Part shown: positions 8,821 to 18,259 of the stretch, in pieces
Layout: each line of letters starts with the position of its first letter
Position numbering within the stretch: position 1 is the first letter of the stretch
Assembly (NCBI GenBank): GCA_023375785.1
Contig: SZWC01003552.1
Location: forward strand, 141,788-162,543
DNA: 20,756 nucleotides
Origin: Penium margaritaceum
Taxonomy: Eukaryota; Streptophyta; Zygnematophyceae; Desmidiales; Peniaceae
Reading direction: 5' to 3'
The notes under the pieces: generated by a model
Database searches by the model: none
What the model was told of the DNA's origin: nothing
What the model saw: the letters and a program-made list of their open reading frames with translations, nothing else
Position numbers and translations under genes: made by a program

Positions 8821-9017
8821 ATTCGCTAGTGTGTGTTCTTCTCTCTTTGCAAGTGATCAATGGCTAAGGGGTAAGCGCCGGATCTGAATCTCTAAACCAG
8901 TAGCATATAACAGCCTACATCAGCCTACATCGCCCTCAATGAAGCAAAAAAGCAGAGAAGCGGAGAAGTAGTATGACGACGCTCGCGACGCTCATTCTCG
9001 AGCAAGTCAATGGTGGG

Positions 9018-9551
9018 ATGTCAAAGTTCATAGGGTTTGGTTTTCCCTTGTGGAGATGGCAATTTGAGATTTTCATGAGGGTCTGTTACTACTTAATGAT
9101 GGTCCTTGGAGGATAGATTGAAACTCCTAAAACAGATCCTAGATATGAAGCGTGGAGTATCAAAAATGACATGGCCCTTGCGATTCTTGTGACATGAGTA
9201 CATGAGTCACAGCATGTCCGCCTCCTTGGTATCACACATGCATCAAAGACTTATGAAAGGCTTGCACGTGTATACCAATTAACAACTCTTGCAAATTGCC
9301 TCCTCATCCTTCAAAAGCTGATTTCAATGAGGGTGAGCGAGGGCGATTTCGGACTTCCTGTTGCAGTTTCAAGGACTACTGCAGCAAATGACCCAAATGA
9401 AGTGGGAAATCAACACCAACATGGAGGCCATGATCCTCCTCATGGCGCTACTTGAAAGCAGGGATCCTCTAATTGCCGACTTTGGCAGTTGGAAGGAGGA
9501 GGATTTGACGTATGAGGTAGTGTCTGAGTACGTGCGCAACGAGGCCATGCG
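9018..9551 (+). pseudogene. Decayed copia gag of family II element, cut by an LTR
   Basis: From the ATG at 9018 one reads MSKFIGFGFPLWRWQFEIFM, the usual start of a plant copia gag (K-F-x-G-x-N-F--W pattern), then DPRYEAWSIKNDMALAIL and ITHASKTYERLARVY, which matches the conserved T-A-x-E-x-W-x-x-L-x-x-x-Y helix. Later a more open stretch at 9361-9551 gives QMTQMKWEINTNMEAMILLM and DLTYEVVSEYVRNEAMR. Several stops and frame changes separate these blocks. No zinc knuckle is present because the family I LTR at 9552 interrupts the gene. Its wording is unlike family I gag, which supports a second family. Confidence 0.7.
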
Positions 9552-10281
9552 TGTTGGAACTGGAGGAGAAAGGGAGCCTTGGAGCAGCGAGCATGTGGGA
9601 CTGGAAGGGGATCACTTGTGCTGAAATGGTTTTGTTGAATCACTCAAAATGATGGAGTACATATAGAGCTAGAGCTTGGGCAAGTCAGCCCTCTCACAAG
9701 CCATACCATGGAGGCTAAGGCTCACAAACTAGAGTCCATATTCTCACACAAGAGAGGAAATCAGCCTAGTAATCAGGGTGACCACTCACACACGACCTAG
9801 AGAGCTAGAAAATGCTCTCATGACACACTCCTAGTGCTCACATAACCCACAATCACATGGAGAATCGCCATGTGTCCATGGCTAGCACACAAGGATCCCA
9901 CCTCACCTAAAAAGTAAGGAGAGGTACCTTTTTCCTAGTCAGTACACTCTGACAAGGCAACCCAAGAATCTAGGACCTTTTTGGATATTTCTCCCATCAG
10001 GTCTTGATCCGTGACCTCTTGCGTTTTTCTTTTCTCAAGCTACGGCATGGATCCATTGTCCATTGTCACCCAAATAACGGCGGTCGATGACCCCGAAAAC
10101 CTCGAAAATTCATATCTCCCAATCCGACCGTTGGATCGTCCTCAAACTTGGACCTTAGACGTTTTGCCACCTGATCTTTTCAATGATGAAGTCCGATTGA
10201 CAGTCGGAGCAGGCATTTGGTAGTTTCCTGGAACATGCTCCTGTGGACCTGAAACAAAGCCGGATGGCTCCTTTTCCTCCA
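9552..10281 (-). repeat. Family I LTR (subfamily Ib), full length, with unmatched flanks
   Basis: It starts TGTTGGAACTGG at 9552, carries the Ib marker GTGGGACT, and runs to CTCCTTTTCC at 10276; the last bases are TCCA where AACA is expected, so the edge is either mutated (end 10281) or lost (end 10276). The left flank is family II gag and the right flank is family I pol on the opposite strand. The 5 bases on each side (ATGCG and TCTCT) do not match, so it is not a simple insertion. Confidence 0.8.
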
Positions 10282-12345
10282 TCTCTAACTTTGAGCAGCA
10301 GTTGCGCATCGGCTGTTTGGAGGGGAAGCAGCATCCCGAGGCGTTCTCAGGACCAAGAGAGCGTACGAAAGAGGTGCTGGAGCTGGTCCACAAAGACTTG
10401 TGTGGCCCGATGCAAACCCAGAGCTTTGGACGCTCTAGGTATTTTCTCACCTTCATTGATGATTTCAGCCGTTACACCGCTGTGTACTTCCTTTCCTCCA
10501 AGGACCAGTACTTTGACAGGTTCAAGGAGTTCAACGCCATGGTGGAAAACCAGACTGACAAGAAAATCAAGGCGCTGCGCAGCGACCGCGATGGAGAGTA
10601 CCTAAGCAAGGAGTTCCCGGACTACCTCACACCAGCAGGCATCAAGGCGCAGCGCACCGCGCCATACTTGTCGGAGCAGATTGGCGTAGCAATACGCGCC
10701 AACTGCAGCATCGTTGAGTCGGCGCGCTCCATGCTGCACGCGGCTCGGCTCACCTACGACTTTTGGGCGGAAGTAGTAAGCAGTACGGTGTACATCAAGA
10801 ACCGCAGTCCAACCATGGCCCTGGAGCAGATGACGCCGTACGTGGCGTGGTTCGGCAAGAACCCAAGTGTGGGTCATCTTCACGCGTTTGACAGCTTGGC
10901 GTACATGCATGTACCAAAGGAGAAGCGGTAAAAGTGGGACACGAAGAGCGTGCAGATGCTGATGATTGGCTACGACGTCGCAAGCAAGGCGTATCGCCTC
11001 TACGAGAGGGATATAGGTAACGTCATCATCTCCAAGGATATCGTCTTCAATGAGAGCAACGTCATCGGCACCAACATTGTCTGTGAAGAGGCAGCAGAAG
11101 CAGCAGCAGACGAGGCAGTGGGAGTTGATATCCTTCTTGACCCAGTCTCTCCTAATCCTTCCTCCACTATGACAGTGGGAGAACCAGACTACTCTCCCAT
11201 GTCTGACGCAACAGATACAGCGACCACATCGGCAGAAGCAGAGGAAGAAGATACACCACCATCAATAGGAGCAGTTGTGCCGGTAGCACCACGTCAGCCG
11301 CCTGCTAACGCTCCAGCACCAGGTCGGAGGTACCCTCTCAGGATGCGCTACAAGCCTGGTGAGCGCGGGCATTTCTGGATGCTCCAGAAACCAGACCAGA
11401 TGAACGTTGCAGTTGCAGCAGATTCTGATGAGCCAACGCCGTACAAGGAGGCCATGACGTCACTAGATGCGGCAGATTGGGCGCAGGCTGTGCAACAGGA
11501 GATACAGTCGCAGCTCGATATCAGTACGTGGCAGATGACTGAGCGTCCACCTCGACGTAAGGTGATCAAATACAAGTGGGTGTCCAAGAAGAAACAGGGA
11601 GCAGATGGCAACCTGGAAAAGTACAAGGCGAGGTTGGTCGCCAAGGGCTACTCGCAGCAGGAAGGTATCGACTATACAGAAACCTTTACCCCTGTTGTAA
11701 AGTTTGCCTCTGTGGGTACGCTCCTTTCCTATGCAGCAGTAGAGGACTTGAACGTCCACCACATGGACGTCAAGACGGCGTTCCTGAACGATGACGTGGA
11801 GGAGGAGATTTACATGGAGCAACTGGAGGGGTTCGTCATGGATGGCCAGGAGTACCTGGTTAGTAAGCTGCAGAAGTCGCTGTACGGCCTCAAGCGAGCG
11901 TCACGTGCGTAGAACCAGAAGTTGGATGCGTCGTTACAGTGCATGGAGTTTGAGCGCAGCGAGTGTGATAACAGCGTCTATCGCTGGCAGTATGGTCATG
12001 AGGTGCTCATTATCATCGTCTATGTGGATTACATGCTCCTCCTTTCCAACAACATGTGTGCACTGCAGGAGTTCAAGGAGGCCATGCAGGAGCGCTTCCA
12101 GATCTCTAATCTCGGGGAAGCATCATACTTCCTCAATATCCAGATCACGCATGACCGCAAATCACGCTCTCTCTCACTACAGCAGAGCCGCTACATCAAG
12201 GATGTCTTGCAGCGGTTCGACATGGCAGAGGCAAAACCCATCGGCACACCGCTGGAGACGTGGCAGAACCTCGTTAGCTTCAATGGAGAAGCAGATGCAG
12301 CTGAGCGGCAGAAGTACCAAAGCGTCGTCGGCAGCCTCATGTACC
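10278..12345 (+). pseudogene. Element C: family I pol (integrase to RT), frame preserved, two nonsense codons
   Basis: A single frame runs from the GAG-pre-integrase end (ISNFEQQLRIGCLEGK) through integrase, linker and RT to GSLMYL at 12345, with stops only at 10929 (TAA where A has CAA) and 11910 (TAG where F has TGG). Integrase keeps Asp at 10395 and 10584, but the third acid, expected at 10692, is Ile (ATA). The pre-integrase Cys of CIGC is Arg. The RT has KARLVAKGYSQQEGIDYTETF.PV, DVKTAFLN, LYGLKRASRA and the loop at 12021-12032 as YVDY instead of YVDD. Both enzymes should therefore be inactive even without the stops. RNase H is missing: at 12346 a family I LTR of opposite orientation begins. 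Left of it stands another such LTR. Confidence 0.9.
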
Positions 12346-13077
12346 TGTTGGATCTGGAGGAGAGAGGGAGCCTTGGAGCAGCGAGCATGTGTGATTAGAA
12401 GGGTACCACTAGTGCTGAAGAATGGTTGTTCAATCACTCAAAATGATGGAGTACATATAGAGCTAGAGCTTGGGCAAGTGAGCCCTCTCACAAGCCACAC
12501 CACTTAGCCATGGAGGCTAAGGCTCCGAACTAGAGTCCATCATCTCACACAAGGGGGGAAATCAGCTTAGCAATTAGGCTGACCACTCACACACGACCTA
12601 GAGAGCTAGAGAATGTTCTCATGGCACATTCCTAGTGGTCACATAACCCACAAACCCATGGAGAATCGCGATGTGTCCATGGCTAGCACACAAGGATCTC
12701 ACATCACCTAAAAAGCAAGGAGAGGTACCTTTATCCTAGTCAGCACACTCTGACAAGGCAATCTTAAGACCAAGGACCTTTTTGGATATTCTTCCCATCA
12801 GGTCTTGACCCTGGACCTCTTGCCTTTTTCTTTTCTCAGGCATGGAGCCATCACCCATGGCCACCCAGACATCGACGGTCCATGACCCCCGAAACTTCAA
12901 AAATTCATATCTCCCAATCCGACCGTTGGATCGGCCTCAAACTTCGATCATAGACATTTTGCCACCTGATCTATCCAATGGTGAAGTCAGATGGACGATC
13001 AAAGCAGGCATCCGGAAATTTCCTGGAACTTGCTCTTGTGGACCTGAAACTGAGCCGGATGGCTCCCTTTTCCAACA
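12346..13077 (-). repeat. Family I LTR, complete 732 bp, with unmatched flanks
   Basis: Runs from TGTTGGATCTGG to TTTTCCAACA, both ends intact, the same length as the LTR of element A and of subfamily Ia (GTGTGATT). The left flank is the RT of C (plus strand); the right flank is the RT start of B (minus strand). The adjoining 5 bases (GTACC and GCTCA) do not form a target-site duplication. Confidence 0.9.
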
Positions 13078-15856
13078 GCTCAGTCAGGTCTCATGTACCG
13101 TTGTTGAGCTGCGACTCCATCTCGTGCTGTACAAATTGCACCCAATCTGCTGCATCTGGTGCAGCCATGGCCTCCTTGTACGACGTCGGCTCATCACATT
13201 CTGCTATAACTGCGACGTTTATCAGGTCTGGTTTTTTTAGCATCCAGAAATTCCCGCGCTCACTGGGCTGGTAGTGGACCCTAAGAGGGTACCTTCGACT
13301 TGGTGCTAGAGCATTAGCAGGCGGCTGGCGCGGGGCTGCTGGCAAATCTGCTCTTGTTGATGGTGGTGCATCTTCTTCCTCTGTTTCTGCCAATGAGGTC
13401 GCTGTATCTACTACATCAGACATGGGAGAATAGACAGGTTCTCCCACTGTCACGGTGGAGGAGGGATTAGGAGAGACTGGGTCAGGAAGGATATCTGCTC
13501 CCACTGCCTCGTCAGCTGTTGCTTCTACTGCCTCTTCACAGAATATGTTGGTGTTGATGACGTTGCTCTCTTTGAAGACGACATCCTTCGAGCTGAAGAC
13601 GTGGCTTGTCTCCCTCTCATACAGGCGATACGCCTTGCTTGCCACGTCGTAGCCAATAATGAACATCTGTGCACTCTTCGTATCCCAGTTTTACCGCTTC
13701 TCCTTGGGCACGTGTATATGTTCCAAGCTGCCAAATGCGCGAAGATGACCCACGCTCGTCTTCTTGCTAAACCACACCCCGTACGGCGTCATCTGCTCCA
13801 GGGCCTTGGTTGGACTGCGGTTCTTGATGTACACCGCAGTGCTAACTGCTTCGGCCCAAAAGTCGTAGGTCCGCCGAGCCGCGTACAGCATGGAGTGCGC
13901 TGACTCAACGATAGTACGGTTGGCGCGTTCTGCTAAGCCGTTGTGCTACGGTGAGTATGGCGCGGTGCGCTGCGCCTTGATGTCCGCTATTGCGAGGTAG
14001 TCTTGGAACTCCTTGCTCAGGTAGTCTCCACCGCGGTCGCTACGCAGCGCCTGGATTTACTTGCAAGTCTAGTTCTCCACCATCTCCTTGAATTCCTTGA
14101 ACTTGTCAAAACACTGGTCGTTGGAGGAAAGGAAGTACACAACTGTGTAACGGCTGAAATCATCAATGAAGATGAGAAAATACCTAGAGCCTCCAAAGCT
14201 CTGGGTCTACATTGGGCCGCACAAGTCCGTGTGGACTAGCTCAAGCACCTCCTTCGCGCGCTCCCCTACTCCCGAGAATGTCTCTCGATGCTGCTTCCCC
14301 TCCAAACAGCCGATGCATAACTGCTGCTCAAAGTGAGAGATGGTCGGCAAGTCACGCACCATTTGCTTCGTTTGAAGTTGCTACAAGGCGCGCATGCGGA
14401 TATGGTCGTAGTGCGCATGCCAGACTTTTCTATCTTTGGCCTGCACCACTGCTGCAAGACTCTGCTCGCGCGGGATCTTGGTCGCCCCTAGTAGGCGGTA
14501 CATGTCGCCTCCCTTCAGCGACGTAGCTAACTCCTCTCCGGTTTCCTTGTCGAGGATGTTGTTATAGTCATCGTCAAAGATGATGCGCAGTCCTGTGTTG
14601 GTGAGAATGGATTCTGAGAGAAGATTGTATGCAATATCAGGTACATATAGGACGCCATGGAACACTTCCACTTCAATGCCACGTGGGGTCTCCAACCTCA
14701 TCTCCACAACTCCAATCCCCTCAGCATACTCCACCCGATCATCACCCAAAGCAATCGGACAGGGAAGAATGGAGAACAGCTACATAAACCACTCCTTGTG
14801 GTTCGTCAGGCTCTTCGTACACCCGGAGTCCTTGTACCATGCCAGATCAGCCTTTTCCTTCTTCGACATGTCAGACTTCGCCATGTAGAGGCGGTCGCGT
14901 ACCTCCTTGGCCACGTTCATATTGCCAAAATGGCGCACGCCGGTCTGGTTGTACTGCTGCTGTTGACGTTGCTGTGACTGCTGCTGCTGTTGCTGTGCAG
15001 ATTGTTACTTTTGCTTCTGCTGCTACTGTTCGTTCCGGTCCCTCTTGAACTTGAAGCACTCTTTCTTGTAGTGCCCTTCTTTCTGGGAAAAGTGGCACTT
15101 GCCCTTCTTCTTGCCTCTCTGCTGCACGGACTGCTGCTGCTGCTGGTTGTGTGAGCCGATGGCCATGAAAGCTGCTTCACTGCTGTTGCTGTCGCCATTG
15201 CGCTTTACGGCATTGCGATGCAGTTCTACCTGCACCAGGTACGTACAGATGAAGTCAAGGTCGAGAGTCGGCTGGCATTCCAACGTCTCTTGCACCGTGT
15301 CATAGGTCGTTGGGAGTTCCCTCAGCAAGAGGAGGACGATGCGCGTATCTTCCACATGATTGTCGGCTGCTTTCAGCAACATTGCCAACTCCTTTGCCCT
15401 GTCCAAGTACGCCTCCATCCCTTTGCAATCCTGCTTGTTCAACGCCATCATCTTCTCCTCCAAAAGCATGAGGAATGGAGGATCCTTGCTCTCATACTTC
15501 TTGCACAACGTGTCCCACCTCTCTTTTGCGGTAGCCTTGTCACTCACGTAGTGAACATGCGGGTTGGAGATGGTGTTGACAAATAGCCCTTAGGCCTGCC
15601 TGTCTATCTTCTTCCACTCATATGTTGCTGCAGCAGTCGTAGATGAACTTGCATCTGCTACACCTTTTCTGCTGCACCTCTACTGCAGTGATGCCTTTTG
15701 CCTGTAGAGGCAAACGAGCTCCTTGCCGCTCACCACCTCCCATAAACCCCTCTCCTCCAAAAGGAGGCGGGTACGTATCTTCCAAAACGTGAAGTTGGCG
15801 CGTCCTTCCAGCCTCTCCAAGGGCTGGGCTGCTCTTACCACGCCTGCTGCTGCCAT
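13078..15856 (-). pseudogene. Family I gag-pol of element B, one frame with many substitution stops
   Basis: The ATG at 15856-15854 and the far end at 13078 are in the same frame; a short out-of-frame stretch in gag (about 15640-15730) is compensated. Landmarks on the way: gag helix VSDKATAKERWDTLCKKYE, zinc knuckle CHFSQKEGHYKKEC (15097-15056; second Cys is Ser), protease DSG (14830), integrase Asp (14227), Asp (14038) and Glu (13930) with 35 residues between the last two, then the linker and EPTSYKEAM. Stops: TAG at 13946, 14069, 14207, 14381, 14780 and 15023, each where A reads CAG; TAA at 13691 (shared with C), 14057, 15005 and 15590; TGA at 13088 where C reads TGG. Missing from B are most of RT and RNase H. 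Confidence 0.9.
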
Positions 15857-16467
15857 TTTGAGCGTTGGTGATGCTCAGCGCTGCCCTTGAGTGGCGGTGC
15901 TACCCCTGCTTCTACTGCTACTTCTACCAAAAATCTGTCTGACAAAAAATGGACTGTAGAGGCGAGCAGACTGGGAATTTGAAACAAGAGAGCCCATTAC
16001 TGGAAAATTCAGCACAAAACCTTTCAGATTGACATATGAAACAGGGTCATCAATGGGGGCTTTGAAAACGGGGTATGCTACTGCTCTATTCCAGCTCATA
16101 CGAGCCAGCTTGTAAACGGCATTTCTCCCAAACGTACCAAAGGAATGCAAATATTTTTGCCTCAATGAACATTTTAGGAAAACTACTTCAATTGCAATGT
16201 GCTACGTTTAAAATTTGATAAAGAAATGAGAGAGTTATGGTCATCACAAGGTGACAGTCTTACTAAGAGAGAAGAGTGTAGCCCTGGCCGGCCTCATTTT
16301 GAGCATAACTCTCAATCCGACCGTTCCATCTTCCTGATATTGGGCTCGTTAGAAAGCTCGTCTGTTGAACTTGAAGATCGTGGTGGATTCTCAAATTGTA
16401 TGAAGATTTAACCCCAACCTGTCACTCTCAAAGTGACGGCCTGTGCTGGCTGAGAGAGGCAGAACTT
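15857..16467 (-). other. Untranslated leader of element B
   Basis: Aligned with the other family I leaders but more diverged. The stem-loop near the PBS is kept at 16419-16439 with one pair changed. No gene is seen. Confidence 0.75.
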
Positions 16468-16480
16468 GACTGTGATACCA
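16468..16480 (-). promoter_or_regulatory. Primer-binding site of element B, two changes from consensus
   Basis: Minus-strand TGGTATCACAGTC, differing at two places from TGGTATCAGAGCC; two bases separate it from the LTR edge at 16483. Confidence 0.75.
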
Positions 16481-16482
16481 AG

Positions 16483-16880
16483 TGTTGGAACTGGAGGAGA
16501 GAGGGGGCCTTGGAGCTGCAAGCATGTGGGACTAGAAAGGCATCACTTGTGGTGAAGAATGGTTTTTGAATCACTCAAAATGATGGAGTACATATAGAGC
16601 TAGAGCTTGCGCAAGTCATAGCTCTCACAAGCCACACCACCTAGCCATGGAGACCAAGGCTCACATTCTAGAGTCCATAAACTCACACAAGAGAGAAAAT
16701 GAGCCAGGCAATCAGGTTGACCACTCACACACGAACTAGAAAGCTAGAAAATGCTCTCATGGCACACTCCTAGTGGTGACATAACCCACAATTCCATGGA
16801 GAATCGCCATGTGTCCATGGCTAGTACTCAAGGATCTTTCCTCTCCTAAAAGTGAGGAGAGGCACCTTTTTCCTAGTCAG
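16483..16880 (-). repeat. Family I LTR fragment (subfamily Ib), element B, cut by element A
   Basis: Starts TGTTGGAACTGG next to the PBS and follows the LTR for 398 bases to CCTAGTCAG, where other copies continue CACACTCTGAC. Element A begins at 16881. The remaining half should lie beyond A outside the window. Confidence 0.85.
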
Positions 16881-17612
16881 TGTTGGGAAAGGAGCCATCC
16901 GGCTCAGGTCCACAGGAGCAAGTTCCAGGAAAGTACCAGATGCCTGCTCCGATCGTCAATCTGACTTCACCATTGGAAAGATCAGGTGGCAAAATGTCCA
17001 CGGTCCAAGTTTGAGGCCGATCCAACGGTCGCATTGGGAGATATGAATTTTCAAAGTTTCGGGGGTCATGGACCGTCGATGTTTGGGTGGGCATGGGTGA
17101 TGGCTCCATGCCTTAGCCTAAGAAAAGAAAAAGGCAAGAGGTCCAGGGTCAAGACCTGATGGGAGAAATATCCAAAAAGGTCCTTGGTCTTAGGATTGCC
17201 TTGTCAGAGTGTGCTGACTAGGATAAAGGTACCTCTCCTTACTTTTTAGGTGAGGTGAGATCCTTGTGTGCTAGCCATGGACACATGGCGATTCTCAATG
17301 GGTTTGTGGGTTATGTGACCACTAGGAGTGTGCCATGAGAGCATTCTCTAGCTCTCTAGGTCGTGTGTGAGTGGTCAGCCTGATTGCTAGGCTGATTTCC
17401 TCCCTTGTGTGAGATTATGGACTCTAGTGTGTGAGCCTTAGCCTCCATGGCTAAGTGGTGTGGCTTGTGAGAGGGCTGACTTGCCCAAGCTCTAGCACTA
17501 TATGTACTCCATCATTTTGAGTGATTGAACAACCATTCTTCAGCACAAGTGATGCCCTTCCAATCACACATGCTCGCTGCTCCAAGGCTCCCTCTCTCCT
17601 CCAGATCCAACA
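16881..17612 (+). repeat. Family I LTR, complete, 5' LTR of element A
   Basis: Begins TGTTGGGAAAGGAGCC and ends AGATCCAACA, giving 6-bp terminal inverted repeats (TGTTGG / CCAACA). It drives transcription of the element in copia retrotransposons. Three perfect inverted repeats lie in its middle (17274-17289, 17375-17395, 17437-17455). Relative to the other copies it lacks 6 bases near 16907. Confidence 0.93.
17499..17504 (+). promoter_or_regulatory. Candidate TATA box of family I LTR
   Basis: TATATG in CACTATATGTACTCC, about 110 bases before the LTR end, present in all LTR copies (TACATATAG on the plus strand in the minus copies). The position fits a U3/R promoter but no transcript evidence is available. 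Confidence 0.4.
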
Positions 17613-17614
17613 TT

Positions 17615-17627
17615 TGGTATCAGAGCC
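17615..17627 (+). promoter_or_regulatory. Primer-binding site (initiator tRNA-Met), element A
   Basis: TGGTATCAGAGCC, exact plant copia PBS, two bases after the LTR. Confidence 0.93.
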
Positions 17628-18259
17628 AAGTTCTGCCACTTTCAGCCAGCACAGGCCGTCACTTTGAGAGTGACGGGTTGGGGTGAAACCTTCACCAAAT
17701 TTGACAATCGACCACAGGATCTTCAAGTTCAACCAACAAGCTTTCCAACGAGCCCACGATCGCGAAGATCCAACGGTTGGATTGAGAGTTATGCTCAAAA
17801 CGAGGTCGGCCAGGGCTACACTCTTTTCTATGAGTAAGACTATCGCCTTGTGATGACCATAACTCTCTCGTTTCTTTGTCAAATTTAAAACGTGGCACAT
17901 GCGAATTGTAGTATTTTTCCTAAGCTTTCCATTGAAGCAAAAATATTTGCATTCCATTGATTCGTTTGGGAGAAATGCCGTTTACAAGCTGGCTGGTCTG
18001 AGTTGGAGTAGGAGCAGAAGCATACCCTGTTTTCAAGAGGGCATATCTTTTGAAATCTCCTGTTGATGACCCTGTTTTATGGGTCGATCTGAAAGGTTTT
18101 GAGCTGAATTTTCCTGTGGTGGGCTCCGTTTTTAAAAATTCCAAGTCTGCTGGCATCTACAGTCCATTTACTGTCAGATAGATTTCTGGCAGAAGCAGCA
18201 GCAGAAGCAGGGGTAGCGCCGCCATCCAAGGGCAGCGCTGAGCATCACCAAGGCTCAAA
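17628..18259 (+). other. Untranslated leader of element A
   Basis: 632 bases between PBS and gag ATG. A stem-loop of 8 perfect pairs lies at 17656-17676. At 17767-17796 it carries a motif (GATCCAACGG...) that is also in the LTR at 17019-17048. No conserved open frame is seen. Confidence 0.8.
17656..17676 (+). promoter_or_regulatory. Conserved leader stem-loop after the PBS
   Basis: CCGTCACT - TTGAG - AGTGACGG, 28 bases after the PBS; also at 1075-1095, 3066-3086 and 16419-16439 in the other copies. A role in packaging, dimerisation or priming is possible but not shown. Confidence 0.5.

Larger units (their letters stand above)
8565..9017 (+). other. Leader-like region of second family II element
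   Basis: No sound reading frame is seen. It holds a 9-bp tandem repeat at 8645-8698 and a pair of 35-bp direct repeats at 8741-8775 and 8786-8820. An ATG at 8862 is followed by a stop four codons on. No primer-binding site is recognisable. Confidence 0.5.
7840..9551 (+). mobile_element. Second family II copia element, 5' part (LTR, leader, decayed gag)
   Basis: The LTR at 7840-8564 is followed by about 450 bases of leader-like sequence and then a degenerate gag, as in a plus-strand element whose 5' end inserted in the LTR at 7552. I could not find a clear tRNA primer-binding site after the LTR. At 9552 a family I LTR interrupts the gag. Confidence 0.65.
13078..16880 (-). mobile_element. Element B: family I copia, LTR to early RT, old and inactivated
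   Basis: On the minus strand: partial LTR (16880-16483), PBS, leader, and gag-pol down to the first part of RT, where the complete LTR 12346-13077 lies flush against it. The LTR of B (Ib type) and the LTR at its far end (Ia type) are of different subfamilies, so they are probably not the two LTRs of one insertion. Element A inserted into B's LTR at 16880/16881. Confidence 0.8.

Noticed and set aside
9440-9643. Minus-strand open frame over the family II gag/LTR junction
   Set aside because: It crosses an insertion boundary and has no recognisable domain.
11463-11822. Minus-strand open frame of 119 codons opposite the RT of C
   Set aside because: It is antisense to a recognised RT domain; its sequence shows no known family and is not kept in F.
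12842-13240. Open frame at the LTR/B junction
   Set aside because: Made of reverse LTR sequence and antisense pol; the similar frames at 2206 and 3911 are also LTR and not a gene.
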